The notes beneath the pieces were generated by a model. It saw only the letters and a list, made by a program, of their open reading frames with translations, was not told the DNA's origin and searched no databases. This document shows positions 20,818 to 31,125 of a DNA stretch of 32,500 nt, piece by piece. The position numbers were made by a program, and so were the translations under genes. Each line of letters starts with the position of its first letter. The stretch's first letter is position 1. The stretch covers positions 1 through 32,500 of the forward strand of contig JAQGDQ010001475.1 of the NCBI GenBank assembly GCA_030141605.1, read 5' to 3'. The DNA is from Tubiluchus corallicola (Eukaryota; Priapulida; Priapulimorpha; Priapulimorphida; Tubiluchidae).

Positions 20818-20839
20818 AACAGTAAATAAATAAGGTTAT
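20818..20839 (+). repeat. 22-bp direct repeat flanking 42-bp array 1 (right)
   Basis: Partner of 19753-19774, one mismatch (ATAAAT for ATAAAC). Confidence 0.75.
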
Positions 20840-21754
20840 CAGTAATTAAACTAAGCTAATTGATAGGTCTCGAAGCAATACACTTGTTACGAGTTTATTT
20901 GTTTACTTCAAAGAAGACGCAAAGCCTTCTGGGAAGACAGGCAAACAACAATGCTGGCAAAATTTATTCTGGAGGGTTTAAGTAATAAAAGTGTGAAAAA
21001 GCCTTAAGTAATTAGTAAAATCATTTTAATTTCGCGACTATTTTACTTTACGGTGCCCCCATTTTGAAGGCCTGAAACAAAAATGGCGCATTGCCAATTT
21101 TCCATCGAAGGTACAATTTTTTTTGAAAAATCAGATGGCTAATTTTGCAATATTTTTGCCTGAATATCTCATAAGCTGCAGATGTTTGAATTAGCTTAAC
21201 TAGTGTGCGTTTAGAGAAAGCCACGAAGGATTTACGAAAAGTCACGAAGTCCACCAGTTACGTCACGATTTTCAAGTTGACCACCGCGCCTGAAAATTGC
21301 TGTACTAAGGTAGTACAAATTAACTTTAATACTTAAGGAATTTTTTTTTGCTAATTTCTTATCTATATTTTTCCAGGTTTAAGTGATAACAGTGAAATAA
21401 ACATAACATGCGAAATGACTTGTCTTTTCCTTTAATTAACTGTCGTTAGTGCTCTCACAACGTTCTCTGATTAAGCAATGGTAAAACGTAGCCTGGTACT
21501 CGGTAATCAATTGAAATGATCAATTTTCTTGGGTCAAAAATGAACGTTAGCAGTACATTAAACAATTTTATTGTAATACTAGACAGGACGAAAGCAATAA
21601 AACGTAGAGTGAAAGTAAACAAATGAACAATGGAGGAACGAATGAAAAGAAAACGAAAAAAACACAGGAAAGAAGGAGGATAGAAAGAAAAACACATGCG
21701 AAATGAAGTTGAATAGAGAAAGAAGAAATACAAACAAATAAAACACCTGAACTA
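20840..21754. other. Unassigned non-coding stretch
   Basis: No gene or transposon end recognised. The short minus-strand frames at 21048-21254 and 21455-21733 have low-complexity composition and no splice or domain support. Confidence 0.3.
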
Positions 21755-21953
21755 CACTGATTGACTGACTGACTGACCGACTGACTGTTAACTAATTAAG
21801 TAACTAACTAGCTAATCAACTAACTAATTGACTGACTAAACTGACTGACTGACTGACAGACTGACAGACTGACTGACTGACTCACTGACTGACTGACTGA
21901 CTGACTGACCGACTGACTGGCTGACTGTGCTGATTGACTGACTGACTGACTGA
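21755..21953 (-). repeat. (CTGA)n tract at the LINE 3' end
   Basis: This is an imperfect CTGA repeat (TCAG on the LINE strand), with CTAA variants at the distal side. It joins the LINE 3' end at 21954. The same junction is seen at the second LINE copy (26606-26654). Confidence 0.9.
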
Positions 21954-22064
21954 TTTTTTTAGATTTAATATTTTATTTCAAACTTTGCAAACTTCATAAA
22001 CACATCACAAATTAATGCAAATAATACAATAAATCATGAAACATAACAATAACACAAATAACAA

Positions 22065-24941
22065 TTAACTATATAACAAACTACGCCAATGACATCTAAT
22101 TACAGAAGTAAAGTTTGCATCACTCTTTAAAATGTTTTTGCACATAAAATTTTCACTCTTATTTAGCCTGACATATAAACTGTATGCACATTTTCTGTGA
22201 ATAACATCAAAATAAATAATATTAAGTCTAGTAGAAATATATCTAGCTCTCGTATCATATGAAAAGTTAAACAGCTTCCGTGTTGATACATTATATGCAA
22301 CCTTGAGTTTGCTGAGATTGTAAGAATAAAAATGTCTCCAAGTGGACATACAATAAAAGGTAGTGCAGTAAGCATTAAACAATTGTCTCTTCACGTTAAC
22401 TGAACAGTGAGTAAATTTCATGAGTAATTTATTTGCTCTATCATAGTAAATTGAACATTGTCGTAATATATCTAAATCATCTCTATTGTCTTCTGATAAA
22501 ATATGACCCAGATATTTTTCCTTTTTGCTAGGTACAAAACTTTTACACTGCAAAACAGCAGACCCAGGAGTAAACTGCTGCATGTGGGTGGAGCGAAACG
22601 TGACAAGTTTAGTCTTATTTACATTTACAAGGATATCATATTCTTTAGCAAATTTATTAAAAATATCTAGCAGTCTCTGCAAAGCCGTCGAGGTTGTTGC
22701 TAAAAGACATATGTCATCAGCGTACATCAAGTGATTAATGCAGGCTTCAGCAATATGACAACCCACACCAGAGTTAGTAAGTGCAGCACTAAGATTTTTA
22801 AAATAGAAGTTAAATAACAGTGGAGACATTTTTCCACCTTGACGGATTCCGTTATCTACTGCAAAACTATCAGAGTTAAATTTACCCCATCTAACCAACA
22901 TACGTTGTTCCGTGTAATAAAAAAGCAGAAGTCTAATTACTACATTTGGTAGGTTAGTATTGACAAGGTTTAGGAACAGTTTGAGATAGTTTACTCTATC
23001 GAACGCTTTTGATGCATCAATAAACATAATATGTACAGTGCTTTGTCGACTAATAGTCAAGCACCTCTTTTAAAGTATGGATGCACATCTCTGTGCCTAA
23101 GTTTTCAACAAAACCAAACTGGTTTGGCGTGGTACTCAAACAAGAACTGTACCGATTTAGAAGCAGTATTTCTATAACTTTGCTTCCTACAGATGAAAGA
23201 GCGATAGGCCTATAGTTGTTCTTGTCTGTAATATCCCCATTTTTGTCTTTAACGAGAGGTACTAGTATAGACAACATTAACGAATGAGGCAAGTAACCGT
23301 GAATAGCAGCGCCAACATGATTGGCAGCAAGTGGGATGAATTACGGAAATGTTCACCTTTAAGTCCGTCTGGACCAGCTGATTTATGTAAGGCAAGCCTA
23401 TCAATTGCCTCTTGCACTTCAAAAACTGTAAATGCATTAATGGGCGTTATACTATGGCTCAGAACATGTTTTATACGCGCATTAAGACCATTGTTGTCAA
23501 CTGAATTTAACAAATTTTTATAATGATTACCCCACATTGCACAAATGTCCTTTTCCCCTTTTGACTCACCAACTTATGGAGAAAGAGGAAGTTTAGAATT
23601 AGTTTCTTTTTTAATAGATGTCCAAAATTCATAAGGGTTACAATGCATAAGTTTATAAGCCAACTTATCAGCAATAATACGTTTCTCATTGCGTTTGCAC
23701 TCACGCAAGGCGCGTTTAAACAATGCCCGAGAACGGCGCATTTCATCAGCTAAGTAACCATTACGTGGCTCACCATTTATACGCCATGCAAGGAAACACT
23801 GGCGAGAATATTTATGACTATCTGCAACGTAGTCATTCCAACCAGGTATCCTCTTACCCTGACAGTTATTAGACCCATGTTGCTTCCCTGGAATACTGAT
23901 AGTGGCTGAAACTTTTAGTACGTCAGTTATGTCTTCATACAGTTTAGTTAGGTTATTTTGGTGTTGTTCGTTTTCACAGTACACATTATTACAAAGTACA
24001 GCGTCGTACGGCATCGCTATACCTAGTAAAGCAGTATGTGTACAGTGCCGGTAATTGGATAACTGACCTTCATTGGCGTTATCCCAGTCAACATTATATC
24101 TATGCTGCCCAGGTTTAGAAAAGATTACATTGTCAGTATTTAGCAAATCATCTACTGTAATAACCCTATCATTAATAGGACAGGCCAGCACAAGGTCAAC
24201 ATTGATCTGAGCACCTATAGGCATATGATCACAGTTAGTTAAGTTGTAATCAACAAATATATTACTAACAATGACATGCATTGTTTCAGTACAAATTATG
24301 TGGTCTAACCAAGAGCAAGTTTGATGTGCAGCACTCACATATGTAAAGGTATCAGCTGGCAAGCTGAGCACATCAGAAACATTATACTTATTAGCTGAGC
24401 ACAATGCTTCCAGTTCTCTATAAAACTGTCTTGTTATGTGTGAATTAAAATCTCCTATGCAACATACGTAACCAGTTGCTCACATTTCAATGAAAGCATT
24501 TAATTTTCCTAAACACAATCTAAAATCATCTAGATTGTCATCACATTCATATGGAAAATAAACATTCACAAACATAATTGGCATCAGTTTATCAGGCAGG
24601 TGAGCTGAAAAACCTAAAATATTAAAGTCATTTTCATGTGTAATAATCTTATATTCACCCGGAAGTGTTTTTCTCCAGAGCACAGCTAAACCACCCTGCG
24701 GTCGTCCTTTCAGAAGTCCATCAGACAGATCTGTAGGTGAGATCCCTCTTCCATGAAAATCTGGATCAACTGTTGCCAAATAGTCAAGTTCTTGAACTGG
24801 AAGCATCGTTTCTTGAAGGAACACGATGTCACTGCGATTACAGAGTTCTTTTAACACTACTAGTGATTCCGGATTTTTGATCGAATTACAATTGTAGCTC
24901 ACTATTCTAAGTGAGGATATTTGAGTGCAGTTTCGCTCCAT
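22065..24941 (-). pseudogene. LINE ORF2: endonuclease-reverse transcriptase, broken
   Basis: It would encode about 959 residues that nick DNA and copy the LINE RNA. N-terminal endonuclease landmarks are VSYNCNS, FLQE (catalytic Glu), VNVYFP, GDFNSH, LDHI and CDHMPI. Then come SAGPDGL and NYRPIAL, RT motif A (DASKAFDRVN), motif B (GIRQGGKMSPLLFN) and motif C with the YADD box. Four lesions are seen: a TGA at 24480-24482 just before GDFN, a TAA at 23574-23576, a frameshift near 23290-23320, and another near 23050-23060. The two stops are single codons in an otherwise continuous frame. The start is the ATG seven bases after the ORF1 stop. Confidence 0.93.
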
Positions 24942-24948
24942 AAATGGT

Positions 24949-26253
24949 TTACTCGTTATTCGAGCCAGCGTTACTGACTAAAGATTCACGAGACGACCAT
25001 AACCGGTGACTGACTTGCGAATTATTTGATGCAAGTGGTCTAGCGTTCAATGTCACTGAAGATTTAGCATCATTGCCATTGCTCTGGCTTCTCTTATTGG
25101 CAGAAGTGTAAAAAGGCTTTACAAGTACACCTGCAGGCCACACTTCTGGCTTCATAATCTGATCTGATTCCTCGTTGCCGTAGCACGTTATCACAAATGA
25201 TGTATATGTATCATACCCAGTTTTCAGTTTCTCCACCTTAACATTAAAATCAACATTATCTAGAAGCAGTTGCTCGATGTTCTCCTCCGTCGTGCTGGGA
25301 TGCAAGCGAGTTGCAAAGATTCGTCTTACGGGCTTACTGGTTTTGATGAGCACATCTTTTCCCGTAGCTGTCCCTGTGATAGTGCGTTTAGAAGTACGAA
25401 GTTTTGCTGCTTTTTTCCGTTGTTTAGAGTAGTTCACAACAGTGAATCCGTCATCACTTATGCCGCTTGACTTAATGTCACCTCTTTGTACATCTTCCAC
25501 TGAGTTAGCCTGGCTCGTTTGCCCCACAGCTGCTGAATAGCTTTTTCCTTTTGGTCGTTCATTTTGATGAATTTCATTCCTGTTAGAATTACCAATGGCT
25601 TGTGAATCTGTTTTATGTGCCAGTAGTTGATTAAGCTCATTTCGCGAGACTGAATTAGACTTGAGTTCTTTCAGATCTTCTTGTACATTTTGTAACAGTT
25701 TCATTATAACTGTGATGTCAACAGATTTGAGTGACATAGGCGGAACGTTTTGCGAATACGCAGCCACAAATCTAGGCGCTGGTTTAGCATCCGTAATCGG
25801 ACCATACTGGAGCAACATCAGGATGTCATTCGATAAAGCCCGTCTTTTGGTAGGACCGATTCGATTTTTAAGAAAGTCCGGCCTGTCTTCAACGTCATCA
25901 GGTATAAGACCCACGAGCATCGTTTTTGCTTCTTCTAGGTTCTCGACTGAGTAGAAATCATGAATCACAATCTCTAGATCGCTGACTGGAACCCCCGCCT
26001 CAAGTTGATTTTGGGCAAAATAGTTCACCTCGTTATGTATAAGGTAATATTTTTCGTCATCGATTGAATTGGAAGATATATTGCTAACAGTATTTTGAGA
26101 TGGCAAGATATCATCATAGTTTGACTCGTCTGCAAGCCCACCAGGCTTTCTAGCAATAAAGCATTTTCTGCACAAAACCAGTTTCCCAAATTCTGCTCTT
26201 GGAACAGCGTCAGGATTCTTCCTTCTGCACAGCACGCAAGAGATCGGTGCCAT
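24949..26253 (-). CDS. LINE ORF1 protein (zinc finger + RRM-like), intact
   Basis: It has 434 residues with no interruption. It opens with a CxxC-x18-CxxC zinc-binding pair (Cys6, 9, 28, 31), followed by a charged, low-order middle (about 60-300). A C-terminal segment (about 310-390) starts RRIFATRLHPSTTEENIEQL and includes WPAGVLVKPFY. That pattern resembles the RNA-recognition-like domain of ORF1 proteins in Jockey/CR1-type LINEs. The expected role is binding the element RNA to form the retrotransposition particle. It ends seven bases before the ORF2 ATG, so ORF2 is probably translated by re-initiation. An intact ORF1 beside a broken ORF2 suggests recent decay. Confidence 0.85.
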   Translation of the reverse strand: MAPISCVLCRRKNPDAVPRAEFGKLVLCRKCFIARKPGGLADESNYDDILPSQNTVSNISSNSIDDEKYYLIHNEVNYFAQNQLEAGVPVSDLEIVIHDFYSVENLEEAKTMLVGLIPDDVEDRPDFLKNRIGPTKRRALSNDILMLLQYGPITDAKPAPRFVAAYSQNVPPMSLKSVDITVIMKLLQNVQEDLKELKSNSVSRNELNQLLAHKTDSQAIGNSNRNEIHQNERPKGKSYSAAVGQTSQANSVEDVQRGDIKSSGISDDGFTVVNYSKQRKKAAKLRTSKRTITGTATGKDVLIKTSKPVRRIFATRLHPSTTEENIEQLLLDNVDFNVKVEKLKTGYDTYTSFVITCYGNEESDQIMKPEVWPAGVLVKPFYTSANKRSQSNGNDAKSSVTLNARPLASNNSQVSHRLWSSRESLVSNAGSNNE

Positions 26254-26340
26254 TGTAGGTTGACGGGCAACTAATTACCCTTTACGATTACCTGCACTGG
26301 CCAGCTCGTTTAGTTGTCCTTTTGTTGCGTCTATTGTGCT

Positions 26341-26605
26341 TTAATTACCTGGACAGCAAGAATGTCTGCACAAGAGCAACTTTCGCCACAAAAAATTAAT
26401 ATTGCTCAAACGTTTTTCACAGATTTCAGGTTTATTAATAGACAAACATGTTATTTGATCTTTTAACGATATTCACCATATTATCACTCACTCACTCATA
26501 TAGCTTTCAATGATGTACCAGTGCTCAGTTCAGTATAAAACGATGAAAACTTGGAGCACTAATATCACGTGTCGTACAAGATACGTGTCGTCACTGAGAG
26601 AGACA
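26341..26605. other. LINE 5' flank
   Basis: No ORF. The LINE 5' UTR may extend into this segment; no target duplication could be matched because both flanks are repeat-rich. Confidence 0.3.
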
Positions 26606-26654
26606 GACTGACTGACTGACTGACTGACTGACTGACTGATTGACTGACTGACTG
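26606..26654 (-). repeat. (CTGA)n tail of truncated LINE copy
   Basis: This CTGA run directly abuts the second copy of the LINE 3' end, in the same relation as at 21755-21953. Confidence 0.85.
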
Positions 26655-26868
26655 AATTGATAGATTTAATATTTTATTTCAAACTTTACAAAGTTCATAT
26701 ACACATCACAAATTAATACAAATAATACAATAAATCACGACACACAACAATAACACAAATAACAATTAACTATATAACAAACTACGCCAATGACATATAA
26801 TTACAGAAGAAAAGTTTGCATCACTGTTTAAAATGTTCTTGCATATAAAATTTTCACTCTTATTCACA
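26655..26868 (-). mobile_element. 5'-truncated second copy of the same LINE
   Basis: It matches 21956-22165, covering the 3' UTR and the last about 30 codons of ORF2, with roughly a dozen differences. It stops abruptly at about 26868, where another CTGA tract begins. Same orientation as the long copy. Confidence 0.88.
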
Positions 26869-26878
26869 ACCTTCACTC

Positions 26879-27040
26879 TTCACTGACTGACTGACTGACT
26901 GACTAACTGACTGACTGACTGACTAACTTACTGACTGAGTGACTGACTGACTGAATGACGACTGACTAACTGAATGACTGACTGACATACAGACAGATAG
27001 AAAAATACAGACAGACAGATAGACAGACAAACAAACAAAT
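26879..27040. repeat. (CTGA)n grading into (CAGA)n and (CAAA)n
   Basis: This tetranucleotide tract changes by single steps along its length. It sits at the 5' side of the truncated LINE copy, so that copy is flanked by CTGA on both sides. Confidence 0.9.
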
Positions 27041-27621
27041 TAAACAATTTAGACGAACACATCTTCAAGGTAAAATTAACTTCACAAAAACACTTAGCAA
27101 AGCTGTTTATTATATTGGCACCAAAAGTTCTGCTTATGTAAGACATGATAAGCTTCTCAAGTTAATAATTTTTTCATGCCGTCTGTTACTTATGAATGAG
27201 GCGAGTCATTAAGCCTGTCATCCTGCTTCCTTGGAGTCTTGCAACGTCAAGCTAATGAAGCCAGGTGGTGATATTGTGAACAAACAATCAATTTAGCCGC
27301 TGATTCGGTGAATTCATACAACATTATTATGAGGGCACGATTTGACATGACTGACAGTAAACTCTATTAATTTGGTGACATTTTACTAATTCAGAGTTTA
27401 GGTGGCGCCACAATTGTTCCCATCACTAGAGCAAGAATTTGCGAATATAATAATTTTTGTGTGAATTTAAAAATTGAATTAAACATTTTCAAAAAGATGC
27501 TGTTTTGAAAGTGAAGCTATTCGGTTGTACTTCTTTAAACATTAGCAAACTGGCTCAAACAGGTGACTAACTTAGTTACTTGTATATTTGATATGTAGTT
27601 GCTGTACGTAAAGACGCCCAG
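27041..27621. other. Unassigned spacer
   Basis: No gene or repeat recognised. Confidence 0.3.
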
Positions 27622-28642
27622 ACGTTTATTGGTTGTGTATTAATACGTTTAATACAGCTTAATACGTTTATTGGTTGTGTATTAATACGTTTAATACAGC
27701 TGAATACGTTTATTGATCGTGTATTAATACGTTTAATACAGCTGAATACGTTTATTGATCGTGTATTAATACGTTTAATACAGCTGAATACGTTTATTGA
27801 TCGTGTATTAATACGTTTAATACAGCTGAATACGTTTATTGATCGTGTATTAATACGTTTAGTACAGCTGAATACGTTTATTGATCGTGTATTAATACGT
27901 TTAATACAGCTTAATACGTTTATTGATCGTGTATTAATACGTTTAATACAGCTTAATACGTTTATTGATCGTGTATTAATACGTTTAATACAGCTTAATA
28001 CGTTTATTGATCGTGTATTAATACGTTTAATACAGCTGAATACGTTTATTGATCGTGTATTAATACGTTTAGTACAGCTGAATACGTTTATTGATCGCGT
28101 ATTAATACGTTTAATACAGCTTAATACGTTTATTGATCGTGTATTAATGCGTTTAATACAGCTGAATACGTTTATTGATCGTGTATTAATACGTTTAATA
28201 CAGCTTAATACGTTTATTGATCGTGTATTAATACGTTTAATACAGCTTAATACGTTTATTGATCGTGTATTAATGCGTTTAATACAGCTGAATACGTTTA
28301 TTGATCGTGTATTAATACGTTTAATACAGCTGAATACGTTTATTGATCGTGTATTAATACGTTTAATACAGATTAATATGTTTATTGATTGTATATTTAT
28401 GCGTTTAATGCAGATTAATACGTTTATTAATTATCTGTTAAATACGCTTAATACAGAATAACACGTTTATTGATTGTATATTTATGCGTTTAATGCAGCT
28501 TAATGCCTTTATTGATTGTATATTTATGCGTTTAATGCAGATTCATACGTTTATTGATTGTGTATTAATACGTTTAATACAGAATAACTCGTTTATTGAT
28601 TGTATATTTATGCATTTAATGCAGATTCATACGTTTATTGAT
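27622..28642 (+). repeat. 42-bp satellite array 2, about 18 regular units plus degenerate end
   Basis: Same 42-bp unit and same orientation as array 1, regular to about 28375. The last about 270 bp are degenerate units with TTGATTGTATATTTATGCG and AATGCAG variants. Nearly all units carry GATCGTG; a single one has GATCGCG. No continuous frame spans the array. Confidence 0.95.
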
Positions 28643-28752
28643 TCAATGACTGCGTTGTTATTGATTGATGAAATGGTTATATGACGTTGAAGTGTGTTCT
28701 GTTTCATAATTACTGCTTAAAACTGAAGCTAATCTCAAGTTGTTTCTAGGTA

Positions 28753-29398
28753 TAGTCAACCTCTGATATCGTCCCTTACATCCGAAGTTGAGTCAGACCC
28801 GAGGGTGTATCTAGACCTGAACTTTTCTGTACTTTTACCCATATTTTTATGGATTATTGCTACACATTCAGTGAAAACGGTATGCAGGAAGCTCCTTCAG
28901 TGATGTGAGATGTATGTGACCGCGGAAACCGAGCTGTTCGAAGGCCGAGTTTGCGAAAAATTGAGATTGAAAATCGATCAATTTCGCTTTGATCATAGGG
29001 TCCCTTATATGCAAGGTAATTTACCTGGGTTTTTATTAAGCGGGACCTGAAAATATCATCCCTTATAACCAAAAGTCCTTTATATCCGAGTGCCTTATAT
29101 ACGAAGATTTTTACTTAGAAAATCGTTACGAAAAATCGGGACCGGTGTTAGTGGTCCCTTATAAGCGAGTACCTTATAAGCAAGTACCTTATATACGAAG
29201 ATTTTTACATAGGAAATCGTTACGAAAAATCGGGACCGGTGTTGGTGGTCCCTTATAATCGAGTACCTTATAAGCAAGTATCTTATATACGAAGATTTTT
29301 ACATAGGAAAAGCGTTACGAAAAATCGGGACTGGTGTTGGTGGTCCCTTATAAGCGAGTGTCCCTTATAAGCAAGTACTTTTTACCCCAGGTTGACTG
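28753..29398. mobile_element. TA-flanked pogo/Tigger-like MITE, 646 bp
   Basis: The left end TAGTCAACCTCTGATATCG and the right end, read inverted as CAGTCAACCTGGGG, are flanked by TA (28751-28752 and 29399-29400). CTTATAAGGGAC-type motifs recur near both ends. These features resemble Tc1/mariner-pogo non-autonomous elements. There is no transposase. Confidence 0.75.
29088..29370 (+). repeat. About 94-bp tandem repeat inside the MITE, 3 copies
   Basis: The unit CCTTATATACGAAGATTTTT...ATCGGGACCGGTGTTGGTGG...CCTTATAAGCAAGTA is repeated three times with few changes. Confidence 0.9.
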
Positions 29399-29400
29399 TA

Positions 29401-29829
29401 ATAAGACAGCGCACTGGTTAGTATAATCTTCTATGCCTGGCTAGTTAAGATTTATGTCAAATACTTTGCTGATTTTACTATTGAATAATTCATGCCTGAA
29501 CTTGATTATATAAAATCACGTTATGGACGTGATTGTAAATTATTCCAGGGAAAAGTTGATTCAGCATCTGGTGAAAGTATGGCGTCTCCTCCGGGCTGTG
29601 TTTTCAAAAATCCACACAATCTGGTTTTTTAAATGTTTAGCAAGTTTATGTGGCAGTAAAAGTATTAAATGAACGCATAAACTTTACAGTAATTTATTAG
29701 CTGCAGGGCGCACAGGAAACCTAACTAAACAGTTATTAAATATAACGGAATTTCAAACTTCAACGTCGAAATTTGCCACACAATTTTACAAGAATTTTTT
29801 GCATAGCGAAAAACTAACTTTTCCTTTCT
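29401..29829. other. Unassigned spacer
   Basis: No gene or repeat recognised. Confidence 0.3.
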
Positions 29830-29960
29830 GTAGTGAACGCACTTCGGCTTCGCTCATTGGCTGCCTGTGAAAGGTGGCCGAACGCGTCACCCCGTTGCTA
29901 AGCAACCTGGTAAATCAGCGGCGGAATTCTGGGGCATAGAAATGAAGCTTGAACGTAGCT
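29830..29960 (+). promoter_or_regulatory. Possible promoter: inverted CCAAT and X-box-like palindrome
   Basis: This is a GC- and CpG-richer patch in AT-rich surroundings. It has ATTGG (inverted CCAAT) near 29859 and a perfect palindrome GTTGCT-A-AGCAAC at 29894-29906 that fits the two half-sites of an RFX X-box. About 440 bp downstream on the plus strand is a strong splice-donor-like GTAAGT at 30344. Function is inference. Confidence 0.3.
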
Positions 29961-30343
29961 TTGCTGCGATGTAGCATTGAACTTTCGGCACCGCTGGACG
30001 AAGTTTAAGTTTTGACTACCGGAGCGACGCTGTTACTGTAATATTTTTGTTGTTTTTATTGACTGTTTTCCAACAAAGTAAAGTTATTTATGCGTCTCTG
30101 CGGTTCAGTTTTACTAGTTTAACGTCTGCTTGGGAGAGAAACTCAGGGCAATTCCCGAGTGCTTCACTACTTAGCGGTATCTAACAGGGTTCTTTGACTT
30201 TCGTGATCATTATTAGAGTTTGACTTTCTAACCAAAACATCAAAGTCGGGAGTTTTGAGGCGAAACGGTGAAAATTCGGAATCATGTTATAAGCAGCTTC
30301 AATCAGATGATCCACAGATAATCTCAGTTAAGTCGAGTGATAG
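29961..30343 (+). other. Possible 5' UTR exon ending at a GTAAGT donor
   Basis: The sequence ends GTGATAG followed by GTAAGTTGAG. It has no usable ATG frame, so it would be a non-coding first exon. No downstream exon is visible in the window. Low confidence. Confidence 0.2.
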
Positions 30344-30509
30344 GTAAGTTGAGATTTTTGTTATTGTGAGTTAGGAAAAGTTTGATACGTTGAAATTTTG
30401 TATTGCCGAATTAATAACATACAGTTATTGTCAAATTTTTTTTAACTCTGATCGCTACTGTAAATTTTCACTGAGAAATTACGCAGGACAAATAATTGGC
30501 CTAGCAGAA
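30344..30509. other. Unassigned
   Basis: Nothing recognised. Confidence 0.3.
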
Positions 30510-31125
30510 TGGATAGATGGATGGATTATACCACTTTATTATAAAATAATTATTATTTCATTTAATTTCACTGACTTTCCAGACTTCGATTCAAAAAAGT
30601 CGCGTTTTTAACTAATAATAACACAGACTTGTTAAAGTGCATCTGATACTAATTACACAGACTCAACTTTCATCTAGCCCAGCCCCTGACTCCATAAAAC
30701 GATTAAAATGTAAAATTTAAAAAATTATGTAATGTAATACGTGTTATGTTTGTTCTGTAATGTCAAATATATAAATAGTGTAAATGTAATGAGTGAAATT
30801 TATGTAATGTAAAGCATGTTTCTGTTAATTGTGTCATGTTAAATGTATATACAGAGTAAAATATGTCATGTAAAATTTAATGTACTTTTGTAATATTGTT
30901 TTGTAAAAATATTTTAATATTGTGTTTGTAAATATGTTCATTTATTGTATATAATTAGGCCTTAGTTTTGCACTTTAGTTTTTTTTAGTATGCACTGGAC
31001 GCATTTGTCTTGAACAGTGTGGTTATTTTAACATTACGCTGAGGCTTACTCAATTTTATTATAATGAGTGAACCATTTTGATTGCAAATAAAGAATTAAT
31101 GTATATAAATATAAATATATATACA
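30510..31125 (-). mobile_element. Possible LINE 3' region with (ATCC)n-type tail
   Basis: Read on the minus strand, an A/T-rich region with many TTACATTACAT-like blocks ends AATAAAGTGGTATAATCC followed by ATCCATCTATTC. A polyadenylation-like signal followed by short ATCC repeats resembles a LINE 3' end. No coding part is present and limits are approximate. Confidence 0.3.

Larger units (their letters stand above)
21954..26340 (-). mobile_element. Non-LTR retrotransposon (LINE), nearly full length
   Basis: It has a two-ORF layout: ORF1 (26253-24949), then a broken ORF2 (24941-22065) with apurinic-type endonuclease and reverse transcriptase, a 110-bp 3' UTR and a CTGA tail. ORF order, endonuclease type, RT motifs and lengths fit the Jockey/CR1/L2 group. 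I cannot fix the clade. The 5' end is not defined; the value given includes a probable short 5' UTR. ORF2 damage makes the copy inactive. It lies between the two 42-bp arrays. Confidence 0.93.

Noticed and set aside
25270-25954. Plus-strand ORFs within the LINE
   Set aside because: They are antisense shadows of ORF1, which has recognisable zinc finger and RRM-like segments on the minus strand.
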